This document shows positions 1-8,646 of a stretch of 18,855 nt of DNA, piece by piece. Position numbers and translations under genes: made by a program. Location: NCBI GenBank assembly GCA_900088475.1, contig FLMG01002571.1, forward strand, positions 1,363-20,217. Direction: 5' to 3'. The first letter of the stretch is position 1. Each line of letters starts with the position of its first letter. The notes below the pieces were generated by a model. The model was given only the letters and a program-made list of their open reading frames with translations, made no database searches and had not been told where the DNA came from. The DNA is from Hyphochytrium catenoides (lineage: Eukaryota; Sar; Hyphochytriomycetes; Hyphochytriales; Hyphochytriaceae).

Positions 1-66
1 TCCACTTTCCTCCCTCTTCTCCCTTCTTCTGGCCCTGTCTCCTTCCTTCCTTCTCTCCCTTGTCTC

Positions 67-99
<33 letters not shown>

Positions 100-396
100 G
101 TGTCTCTCTCTCTCGCACTGCGCCGCTCCCACCGTCGCAGGAAAAAGAGATCTCCATAATTCGCAAAACCTGCATCGGAATCTGCATCTTCATTTGTCGA
201 TAGGCTTAAGACAGGTCCTTTAAGGCAAACAGACCTAGGGCTATAGACTTTGTTTTTAGCCTCGTCCTCCTTGCAAATGTTGCTATCCTAAAGCTCTCGA
301 TTCCTTTCTATTCATTTCTATCTTCTGTGAGAGCTACGTATTGTGAACAACGCCTGCATCCTTTGGAGTGTAAGCTTCTGATCTCAAGGGTTAGAA
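1..396 (+). promoter_or_regulatory. 5' flank of the TRP-like gene with a TC microsatellite
   Basis: There is no coding frame here. The first 120 bases are pyrimidine-rich on the + strand, with a TC/TG microsatellite at about 61-114. From about 120 to 396 the sequence has ordinary composition and leads into the ATG at 397. I infer that it holds the promoter and 5' UTR of the downstream gene. I see no convincing TATA box, and a 5' exon or intron cannot be excluded from sequence alone. Confidence 0.5.
61..114 (+). repeat. TC microsatellite
   Basis: An interrupted TC dinucleotide run with TG interruptions lies about 280 bp upstream of the TRP-like start codon. The same motif recurs in introns across the window and again at the right edge. 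Confidence 0.9.
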
Positions 397-2673
397 ATGC
401 GTCTCCGGCTGATCTCCGGAGTGGTGGCACTAGCTAGTCTCTGTTGGACTCAGACGGCAGAGGCGGGCGTTAAGGGCTGCTGGGTCGGCCTTAAAACTGA
501 CAAAGAAAAGACGGTCGATGCTGTCGTTCAGCAGGACTGCGCCAGCCTTTACAGCCTTCTTAACGGCTTTGATGCCGCCCAAATCGGGCAGCTTCAAGGC
601 GCTCTAAGGCAGGCTACTCAGCTTCGTAGCCTTCAGGCCAATCCAACTCCAGCGCTTCCACCTGGGGTGACCATCCCTACTGGCGCGAAAATCCCGACCA
701 ACATCCCGAAGCTGGCACCATACTGTGGTGGAAAGATTGATCCTCAGAGGGCCGCAGAGAATGCCAAGTGCAACAGAGTAGGCACCACCGTCACAGGAGG
801 GAACCTCACTGCGCCTACTGCCGTGGGGCTCTACTCCTGCAGTGTCCCCAAGTGCACCAATGGTCAGTTGGACTACTCTCAGCAGGTAGTCCCAGCAGAG
901 GTGCTGCCCATCTTGGCCTTCCTTATGGCTGGGACCAGCGGCGGCAGTGGCTTCAATATCAAGCTAGACGCTGCTTCGGGGCTGCTTTGTAATTCAGACT
1001 TCTGCAACATTCCGCCTGGCCAAGAAAATGTCAACTTGAAGACCGGGGACATTTACCCTGAGCCAACCGGCTTTGGCAAGGTCGTTGCTGACTATGGTGG
1101 ACCCATGGCAAGCATTGCAACGGCCTCAGGAGTGGCCATTGGCGTCGGAGGCGCTGTTATTGGCTCAGCCTTTACTGGAGGCGCGGTAGCTCCGACAGAT
1201 CTTATTACCTTGATCGCTCACGGACAATTCGTTAACTTGCTCGGGCAACTGAATCTGGACGGAGCTCCGCCGTTTGTTCTGGACCTCTCTGCCTCTATGT
1301 CCTGGGTTAACTTTCAGTTCTCTTTCCTCTATCCTAAGCCTGAGGAGGCGGGCATGTACCGCCGTCGTTTGCAACTGCTCAGCAATGACACGGTGATCGC
1401 TGCAGATGATGTGGACTCTTGCGGCCAGGGCCCATGCGGGTATGCGAAGACGCTGGGCGTGAAGCCTGAGAGCCTCTTCTACCTTACCGTCGCCACCATC
1501 GCAGCAGTCATAGGTCTCCTCCTGGTTCTCTTCTTCTCGGCGTTTGTCTTCGACAAATACCGCCAGGGCGCGAAGGCAGAGCAGATAATGCATGAGGATC
1601 CAGATAAGAGCACAGCCACGCTGTGGAAAGACCGTGTGATCTGGCTGAGCATCCAGTTCCTTCTGCTAATCCAATACATTATCTCCATGGTCTGCGTCTT
1701 CCAGATCTACTATGCCGCCAAGTATAGCCCCAAGAATGCTGCTCTCTCCATTGTTATCGCTCTTGTTACTTTCCTTCTCGTGGTTGGCGGGACGATCTGG
1801 TATGGAATGAAGGTCATTCGGGACAATGAGATGCAGCTGATGGACGTGAATGAGGTGACCCATAGAGAAAAGGTGGTGAACAGGCGGTACGGGCCGCTGT
1901 ACGAGGACTATACCTTCGAGAACCGTTACTTCTTCATCTTCCGCATTGCGATTGCGGTAGCCTCGGGTGTCGTGGTGGGCTTTAGCTTCTTCTCAGGAAT
2001 CATCCAGACCCTCATAATTCTGGCACTGTACGTGCTTTTCCTGCTGTTGCTAACCTGGAGAGAGCCCTTCTACTGGAGGTTCTTCCACACCACAGCCTCC
2101 TTCGTGACTGTGCTCAAGATTCCCATCCTGTTGCTGACGCTGCTGCTGGTCAACGCGAGTTGGCTGCCTCAAGATCTCCGGATGTTTGTAGGGTACACGA
2201 TTGTCGTACTGAACATCTTCGTCATCGTTGTCGTGGTGGTGAGGCAGCTATATGGACTTTGGAAGCTATACAGCCTCAAGAAGAAGCAAGAAAGTGGCGT
2301 GGAGACGCCAACGGGGGGATTGACGCCTTTGAATAATGCAAAGAGCCCGGGAGATGCGCTCTCTCCCATGCGCGGCGTTTCCAGGAACTATTCTGAGGAG
2401 CCAGTGAAGACCTACGCACCTGGACCTCCTGGGTCAGGAGGCAACATGGTAGTGGACTTGGACACGTTCCAGCCTGTCTCAAGGGGTGGCGGCAGTACAC
2501 GGACGATCCAGAGCTCGGCATCTGGTAGACAACTGCCGCCAATCAATGGGACTCACAATATAGCAGGAGGTGCATCCCGAATGTATGAGCCTGCTGTGGA
2601 CGCCAATGATATCTATACTCAGAGACAGCAGGTGCAACAGCAGAGCTCTGCAAAGAATCACTTCCTCCTTTGA
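397..2673 (+). CDS. TRP-like (Flc/Pkd2-type) polytopic membrane protein
   Basis: Uninterrupted 758-residue frame from ATG to TGA. Residues 1-23 look like a cleavable signal peptide ending in AEA. Residues 24 to about 235 form a cysteine-bearing ectodomain, followed by a glycine-rich hydrophobic segment at about 237-259. A pattern typical of TRP-like domains (MSWVNFQFSF, 301-310) comes next. Further likely membrane segments are at about 360-384, 414-436, 447-470, 511-533, 535-553, 563-588 and 595-617. The cytosolic tail (about 618-758) starts basic (LKKKQ), then becomes rich in Ser, Pro, Gly and Gln. The motif YGPLYEDY (498-505) before a membrane pair, and TWREPF (553-558) after it, fit the fungal/protist TRP-like family (ML-like lipid-binding domain plus TRP-like channel domain). 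Fungal relatives act in calcium, FAD or cell-wall homeostasis, but the role here is inferred. Three C-x4-C pairs lie at 148/153, 198/203 and 342/347. The gene is intronless, unlike all its neighbours. The family call rests on motif memory, not a search. Confidence 0.78.
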   Translation: MRLRLISGVVALASLCWTQTAEAGVKGCWVGLKTDKEKTVDAVVQQDCASLYSLLNGFDAAQIGQLQGALRQATQLRSLQANPTPALPPGVTIPTGAKIPTNIPKLAPYCGGKIDPQRAAENAKCNRVGTTVTGGNLTAPTAVGLYSCSVPKCTNGQLDYSQQVVPAEVLPILAFLMAGTSGGSGFNIKLDAASGLLCNSDFCNIPPGQENVNLKTGDIYPEPTGFGKVVADYGGPMASIATASGVAIGVGGAVIGSAFTGGAVAPTDLITLIAHGQFVNLLGQLNLDGAPPFVLDLSASMSWVNFQFSFLYPKPEEAGMYRRRLQLLSNDTVIAADDVDSCGQGPCGYAKTLGVKPESLFYLTVATIAAVIGLLLVLFFSAFVFDKYRQGAKAEQIMHEDPDKSTATLWKDRVIWLSIQFLLLIQYIISMVCVFQIYYAAKYSPKNAALSIVIALVTFLLVVGGTIWYGMKVIRDNEMQLMDVNEVTHREKVVNRRYGPLYEDYTFENRYFFIFRIAIAVASGVVVGFSFFSGIIQTLIILALYVLFLLLLTWREPFYWRFFHTTASFVTVLKIPILLLTLLLVNASWLPQDLRMFVGYTIVVLNIFVIVVVVVRQLYGLWKLYSLKKKQESGVETPTGGLTPLNNAKSPGDALSPMRGVSRNYSEEPVKTYAPGPPGSGGNMVVDLDTFQPVSRGGGSTRTIQSSASGRQLPPINGTHNIAGGASRMYEPAVDANDIYTQRQQVQQQSSAKNHFLL

Positions 2674-3153
2674 AGAAGTTTGCTAAACGATGAAAAGGGA
2701 GAGAGTAGGTGCGGGTCAGACCCACGGATCTCGTTGTCAAGCCTCTTTCCCAGACACCTTGTCTCTTTTCGCATGCTCTCTCTTCTGCCCACATTCCTTC
2801 TTCACCTTGCACGTTGTTATTTAATTCAATATATCGGCAAGCAAGCCTTGCCACCAACCTACCCACTGCGCTTGTCGCCTCATTCTCCATCCCTCTCTTT
2901 CTCCTGAGTAAACCCTATAGTCTAGGGCCATCAAGTCTCGACGAAGGGTAATTTATAAGCGGAAGATAGAGAGAGAGAGAGAGTCCGTTAACTGACCAAA
3001 CAACATGGACGGGAAGAGAGAGAAGCAGCTAAGGGCTTACGGTGGACCTCAGACAATTTAAGCGACTGTAAAGGCGGACAATGTTACTATTTTTCTTATT
3101 GGGTTCAACCCTATTCTTCCCTTTCTTTCTCTGTCTCTGTGTAGCTCGTGTCT
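2674..3153. other. Intergenic region between two convergent genes
   Basis: This region should hold the 3' UTRs of the TRP-like gene (+) and Rpn1 (-). A short GA run lies at about 2966-2983. On the minus strand the variant poly(A) signal AATAAG (3100-3095) sits 54 nt past the Rpn1 stop. No AATAAA is visible on the + strand. Several short frames occur but look like chance. Confidence 0.6.
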
Positions 3154-6100
3154 TTAGGTCTTCGTCTCAGGCACATACTCAGGGTTCTTCTTCAGTATCA
3201 CCATGCCCTCAAGGACAGGAGAGCAGGGAAGATACTCCTCGGTGGCCAGCTCCGCTCTGTCTGTCTGACTGAGAAGAACAGGTGTCGTGTGCGTCTGGAA
3301 GCCTGTGATAGTCTTTGGGCGACCGGCCTGGCCAACCGTCTCCACCTGGGACAAGAGGGGGGAGCATTTTAGCAAGCAGAGAAAGAGTAACAATGACGGA
3401 CGACCGGCACATTGGAAGGGGGAAATTGAATAAAGAGCGAGAGAATGGTGCCCTAATTACACTGAGGAAGAGAGAGAAGAGCGAGATACAGAGAGAGAAA
3501 GAGAGAGAGTGTGAAGGGAGAGAAAAAGGGAAAGAGATCGGGACATCTGAGGCTGAGAGTGCTCGGATTTGAGAAAGAGACGTGCAGCTTACCGCTTGGC
3601 CTACGCGGACAGTGACAGGGAGGGGCTTCAGATCTTCATCCACAGTAATAAGCATGCGCGGGTGCATGGCGCAGACAAGGGTGTATAGCAGGTAGTGGTG
3701 CTGAAAGAACAGTCACACCGAGTCAGGAGAGACCAGCGCAATGATTGGCAGCGGACAAAGAAAGAAAGAGACAGAGACAGAAAGGGCAACAAAGACAGCG
3801 AGAGATAGAGAGAGCCATGAGAGAGAAAAAGCAAGAAGAGAGAGAGGGCCCCTAGAGCGAGCACCAAGAGAGAGAGAACACCTAGAGAGAAATACAAGCG
3901 AAGAAATCTGGAAGAGAAAGACAGCGAGACCCAGAAGAGAGAAGGGAACACCGCAAGAAAATGAAGCCTTTTTTCACAGTCCTGACCTTCTCCAGGATGA
4001 GGTTCTTCATATCCATTGCGGCATGAAGCACAACCAGGACAGCTCCCAGAGATACCTTCGAGAGCAGAAGGCGGTCCGAGTGGAACGGGTTGATAGTCAT
4101 TAACCCCTGAGAGGAGAGAGAGGGTGGCCAAATCGCAGTTAGCGTTGAAAATAAAAGCAGCAGGAAGAGATCGAGCCAGGTATGGCCAGCCATGAGCCAT
4201 TGGCACGTGAGAAGAAGGAGCTAGACGCTCAAAACATAGGAAAGAGAAGAGAAAAAGGGACAGAGAGAGAGATACACGCACCCACAACCCAGGAAGAGAG
4301 AGGCAGACACACAGACAACAGACCACGAGAGAGGACAAAGAGGGAAGGACAGACGGAGAGTGAGAGAGGGTGAGACATAGAGACAGAGAAAAGGAATGGA
4401 CGGGAGAGAGCGCGCGCGAGAGAGAGAGAGAGAGAAATAAGTAGTAACTAAAGAGACGCAACCTTGCTGAAGGTTAAGATGCCCAGATGCCGGTTCTTAC
4501 CTTCCCCATGTGCAGCAATCCTTGGGCAATTCTCACAACAAACAGCGTGGCAGGCTCGCGAGAGTAGAACTCCGCTAATTTACGGAGCAGTCCCGCCACC
4601 CGGGAGTTATTGGTTCCTGCGCTGCACAGACCGAGCCCCAGAGTGGCGCACTGAGCCACATCCGCATCGGAGTCGTGAGACAAGCGAGAGAGCGTGTCTA
4701 CGACGCTGAGAACCCAAGAGAGAGAGAGAGAGAGAGAGGAAAGAAGAAAAGAGAACACAGTGAGAAAATGGAGAACAGGCCGGCGATCGTAGGGAAGTAG
4801 GGAGTTGAAGATAATGCAGGCTCCTTTCTCCACCTCCCCTCAGCACCCTTCTCTCTAAGTGTCATCATTTCCAGCCTAGTTTCTCTCTGGTGCTCGCTAA
4901 AAACGCTTTCTGCTCCCGAAACAACTTGTTACTACTTCTAGTGCCTCCCTCTCGCTCCTTAACTGTCTCACTCTCTCTGACTCTCTATCTGTCTCTCACA
5001 CGTTCTCCGCCCTCCCCACTTCCTGATGCCAATGCTTACCCGTATTCGGGGTTGCTGAGGTTCAGAAGGGCGAGAGCGAGAGGAATGGCCCGTCGGATGG
5101 GAAGCTCGCCGTACTGCAGAAGGTGGTCGAACGCTCTCATGCTCATCTCCGAGCCTACCGATTCGCCCAGCACAGTCAGCGCGATACCAATCACCGCCAC
5201 CTGGAAGAGTGGAGAGGCAGAGGGAGAGCGCGTGTTAAGAATCTGGCAAGCTCTGTATGGCCACTCATTGAAAAGCTGCCTATAAGGAGAATGTACGGAA
5301 CCGTGTCTCTCTGCTCTGCTTGCAGAGAGTGACACCTCTTGTGCTACTATCACTGACCTGTTGATGTGGCGCATCCTCCTCTATGTGCTCAGCGCAGATC
5401 CTAAGCATCTCCTGGACTTTTAGCACATTCCCAGTCCCCGCGTACGCGCAGGTCTCCAGGGTGATGACGCCATAGCGGGAGATCTTGTGGTCAATAGTCT
5501 TCAGAGCCTCTACCATGCCGTCAGCTTTGTCCTAAAAAAAAGTGAGGAAAGAACAAGCTGAGAGCTCAGAAGTAAAGAGCCGGAAGGCTTCACGAAGTCC
5601 AAAGAAGCACCAGAGAAGGTAGAAGTCCGAGACTGCCAGCGATCCTACCTGCTTGCCTAAGAATAGCAGGGCCAGTCCCAGAGGGAGGTACCGGGCTACG
5701 CTAGCATCCAACTCCTCCTTTCTGCTTTCCATCAAGCGCTGGAGGAGCACTGACGCCACCTCCTCGTTGCAAGTGCCCACGAAGACAAGTCCAAGAGACA
5801 AAGCGGCGAAAGAGACCGCAGTGATGCTCGCGTTTGCCTCAGTATTTGACACTACGGGTGAGAGAAGCTCCAGCACATCCTCGCGGGCACTGCCAGCGTA
5901 AGCCTGAATGGGAGAGATAGGTATCAGGTTTACCGTCAGAGGCGTCAACTCTCACAATCCCTGCCTCTTCCCTTTGAATACTACGTCCATCTCTCCTTTC
6001 TCTTGCTGTGCTAAGCCGGTCTTGGTGCTCTTCCTCTCTTACCAGTCCCAATCCTAGGCAGGCGGCACATTTGATGGCTGGAGAGTTCTGTTGCAGATGA

Positions 6101-8565
6101 TCGGAGAGGAAAGCGATGGCGGGGTCGCACTCATTTCTCACTCCAGCGCTCACTATCCCCACACCCAGCACGGCCCCTGCCTTGGTGTTCTCCTCGGCGC
6201 TGTAGAGAAACTTGTCGATCTGTGTCAGGCCCTCCTCCACATTCCACTGCATAATCAGACCTAGGGATGCAGCCGCCGAAAGCATGCCTACGACGAGAGA
6301 GGTAGAAAAGAACCAAACAGGAGTGATAAGAACCCCTTTAAGCAGCAAGTGACTCCTACACAGGGCACAGATGTGAGGCCGCCTCGCTCAAACTGCTCGC
6401 CCCTGTAGATAGCCATGGCCAGAAGGTATCACTACGCTGTACCCTTGTCTGTCCACCTTCCATATTCTCCTGACTGGGTGACATCTAGCTATCAACCGCC
6501 TGGCAGCCTTACCGGTGTCTTTGTTCTTATATAGCCAAGCATTTCCTTCTGGAGTCATAAGCTTATCAGTACCAAAACCAGCGTTGACAAAAGCGTTGAC
6601 AAACGTCGAAGCCAGGTTATGACGAGCAGAGTCAACAGCTTGTCCTGAGTCCCTGCTTCTCGCGGTTGGAGCTGTGTCTCCTAGATGTGACTTGTAAATG
6701 TCTTCGGGGGTCTTGGGCTCCAGGACATCTAAGTCGCGGGCAAGGTGCTGGAAGGTCTCCGAAAAGTGTGAGTTGCTGATCAACTCATTGACGCTATCTT
6801 CCTCAGGGTACTCGAAGGAGAAATGATGCCGGCCCAGCAGATATGCCATCTGCAGTTGCAACAAACACGGTCAATGGAGAGCGCCGCAAAGCTACCATCG
6901 GCCCAAACAAAGCTTATATCAACCCACAAAAGTGAGTAGCAAGAAGCGCTACAATGTGAGAAGGTCAGAGAATCGTTAAGGACTACCGGCAGCATACTCA
7001 GAGCCTTCGAAGACAGTGAAAGACCGAGGAGAATGAGGAACCGAGGCCAAAAGACGTCGTGGTGGGCGAACGGAAAGAACGACCCACCCAGATCGTTACC
7101 TGCTTCTTGATTAGCAAATCTTGGCACTCCTGAAAGAGCAGTCCTACTTTTTCAGGATCGTCCATACGCAGCGCGACCCGCAGAGCGTGGGGATACTGTT
7201 GAACGCGCCGGTAGAGCTCGAATGCCGTCTAACAGGAGATCGTTAGAGTCAAGTAGAGAGTGTGAAGGAGACATACACGTGCGACCAGATAGCCCTAGAA
7301 AGTAAACTTGTTCACTATAGAGAGGGAGATGACGACATGGGTGAGGTCAGCTTAGGAGAGCGATCGTCCCATACATTGAGCAGTGTCTGTAGGTCGTCTG
7401 GGTCACTCATATAGTCTGCACAGCCCAGCAGGTAGAGGCAGATGCGCTGATAGTTGTTTTGGTCAATGTGAGGCGCGGACAGCAGCTTCTCGAGCTTCTG
7501 GACTTCAATCAAGATATCCACAGCTTCAGGCTCAGCGTTGTGCTGGATGTGGAAGGGGACAATCGCGTCTACCAATGTCATCAGATCCGAGACATCCGGA
7601 TCCTTATCTTTTGCCTCTTCTGAGGTGACTCTCGCTTGGTATTCCTATGCGGACGGCAAGTGAGAAGCACGAACTAGGGGGTCTTCCCATTCTTTCCCTA
7701 ATCTTGCAAGGATTATTTGCTTTTCGCCCTTCTTGCTTCATCGTACGTTACTCGGCAACCTCATAAATGCTAGCGTCGGTCTTGAGCCTCTGTCGCCCCT
7801 TACCTGGCCAATTTCTCCTGCTAAAGACCTTACAAACTCGTGCCCCCAATCCGCGAGCTCCGTCCTGTTTCCTTGGAGCTTGTACTGAAGGCTTTCTCTG
7901 CTGTCTTCGGGAGCCATGGTCATAGCCAAGACAGCTAGGATGTCTGCCAATAGCTTCTTATTGGCGCCTGCCGGCCACGTGGCATACAACTGCAAAAGGA
8001 AGTGAGAATTTGAAGTCGGGAAAATCATCCCAGGCAGGTCAGCGGCAGGTGTAAGCAAAATAGATCATAGGAGAAACCGTGGAAGGTTGTCAGGTCCAAC
8101 GCAGCTGAACTCACATCCTTAAGAGGTTTATAATGGTCGCGAAGGAACTTCAGAGGCTTGGGAACAGAGGTCATGGAAGATGTGGCAGTCCGGATCTCTG
8201 TCCTTAAGGTTTCTAGTGCTAGCTTCTGCACTCCGGCGTCTTTTTCTGAGAGCCTTGTAACGGAGAGGTCCAGCTTCTCCTTCAGCTCCTTGTCCTCGTC
8301 ACTCTGAACATGTAACGACATTTGACTGAGTGCTAAGTTCCCTTCCTTGCCTAATACCTGGCGCTTACCAGCTCATTGGCAGCTGGGATAGGTTCCTCGT
8401 CGAGTAGGTCCTTTTGCTTTAAAGGGTCATGGCCTGACTTCTTCCCCGCCGGGTCCTTTGTTGGGACCTAGCCCAAGTGCAGATGTTACAATAAGCAAAC
8501 GGCGTTCTGGGAGCCTAGAACACACTCACCGCAAGCTCAACCGGCCCATTAGGGTTTTTTGACAT
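3154..8565 (-). CDS. RPN1: 26S proteasome regulatory subunit Rpn1 (PSMD2), 15 exons
   Basis: Rpn1 is the largest scaffold subunit of the proteasome base. It docks ubiquitin, UBL shuttle factors and Ubp6/USP14. Exons: 8565-8530, 8467-8369, 8303-8115, 7989-7804, 7644-7375, 7228-7100, 6849-6513, 6287-6043, 5903-5649, 5531-5358, 5200-5040, 4705-4501, 4106-3987, 3700-3593, 3345-3154. All phases join, giving 901 residues (human 908). Landmarks: [14 protein letters not shown]-like block in exon 3 (here [17 protein letters not shown]), [15 protein letters not shown] (exon 4), [18 protein letters not shown] and WLYKNKD (exon 7), the PC-repeat toroid from MLSAAASLG (residue 417) to about 800, and [20 protein letters not shown] near the C-terminus (exon 15). 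Donors include GTGAGT, GTAAGC and GTCAGT, and acceptors are mostly pyrimidine-rich. The Lys/Glu-rich loop that animal PSMD2 has just before the exon 11 block is reduced to about nine residues (IEEDAPHQQ). Twelve of 14 introns are phase 0. Start chosen: the first ATG that opens this chain, 81 bp from the divergent methyltransferase start. Confidence 0.97.
3440..3550. repeat. GA-rich low-complexity tract in Rpn1 intron 14
   Basis: Imperfect GA/GAGA tract on the + strand, so CT-rich in the Rpn1 pre-mRNA. It lies inside the 247-nt intron 3346-3592 and generates spurious Arg/Glu-rich frames on + and Ser/Leu-rich frames on -. Confidence 0.85.
3763..3960. repeat. GA-rich low-complexity tract in Rpn1 intron 13
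   Basis: Purine-rich + strand sequence of imperfect GAGA units within intron 3701-3986, pyrimidine-rich in the transcript. Open frames across it on both strands are artefacts of composition. Confidence 0.85.
4215..4440. repeat. GA/GC-rich microsatellite tract in Rpn1 intron 12
   Basis: Long GA-rich stretch ending in a short GC alternation and a clean (GA)n run at about 4407-4436. It occupies much of the 394-nt intron 4107-4500, the longest in the Rpn1 gene. Confidence 0.85.
4716..4740. repeat. (GA)n run near the 3' end of Rpn1 intron 11
   Basis: Clean GA dinucleotide run on the + strand, so a (CT)n polypyrimidine tract just upstream of the exon 12 acceptor (CAG at 4708-4706) in the transcript. 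Confidence 0.9.
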
Positions 8566-8646
8566 GATAACGATAGAAGGCTCAGCTAGAGCCTTTGGGC
8601 TTGTTCGTCTCTAAAGTAAGGCTTTGGGTCCTTGTGGTCCCTCAAG
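8566..8646. promoter_or_regulatory. Compact divergent promoter region, Rpn1 / methyltransferase
   Basis: Only 81 bp separate the Rpn1 ATG (minus) from the proposed methyltransferase ATG (plus). The region holds an imperfect palindrome, GGCTC-AGCTA-GAGCC (8579-8593), about 14 bp from the Rpn1 start codon. It also holds two direct copies of CTTTGGG (8593-8599 and 8622-8628). Sharing one promoter is inferred from spacing. It depends on the 8647 start being real. Confidence 0.5.

Noticed and set aside
3628-4461. 277-codon minus frame rich in Ser and Leu
   Set aside because: It crosses Rpn1 introns 12 and 13 and exon 13 in the wrong arrangement; length comes from CT-rich repeats, and only the exon pieces have family similarity.
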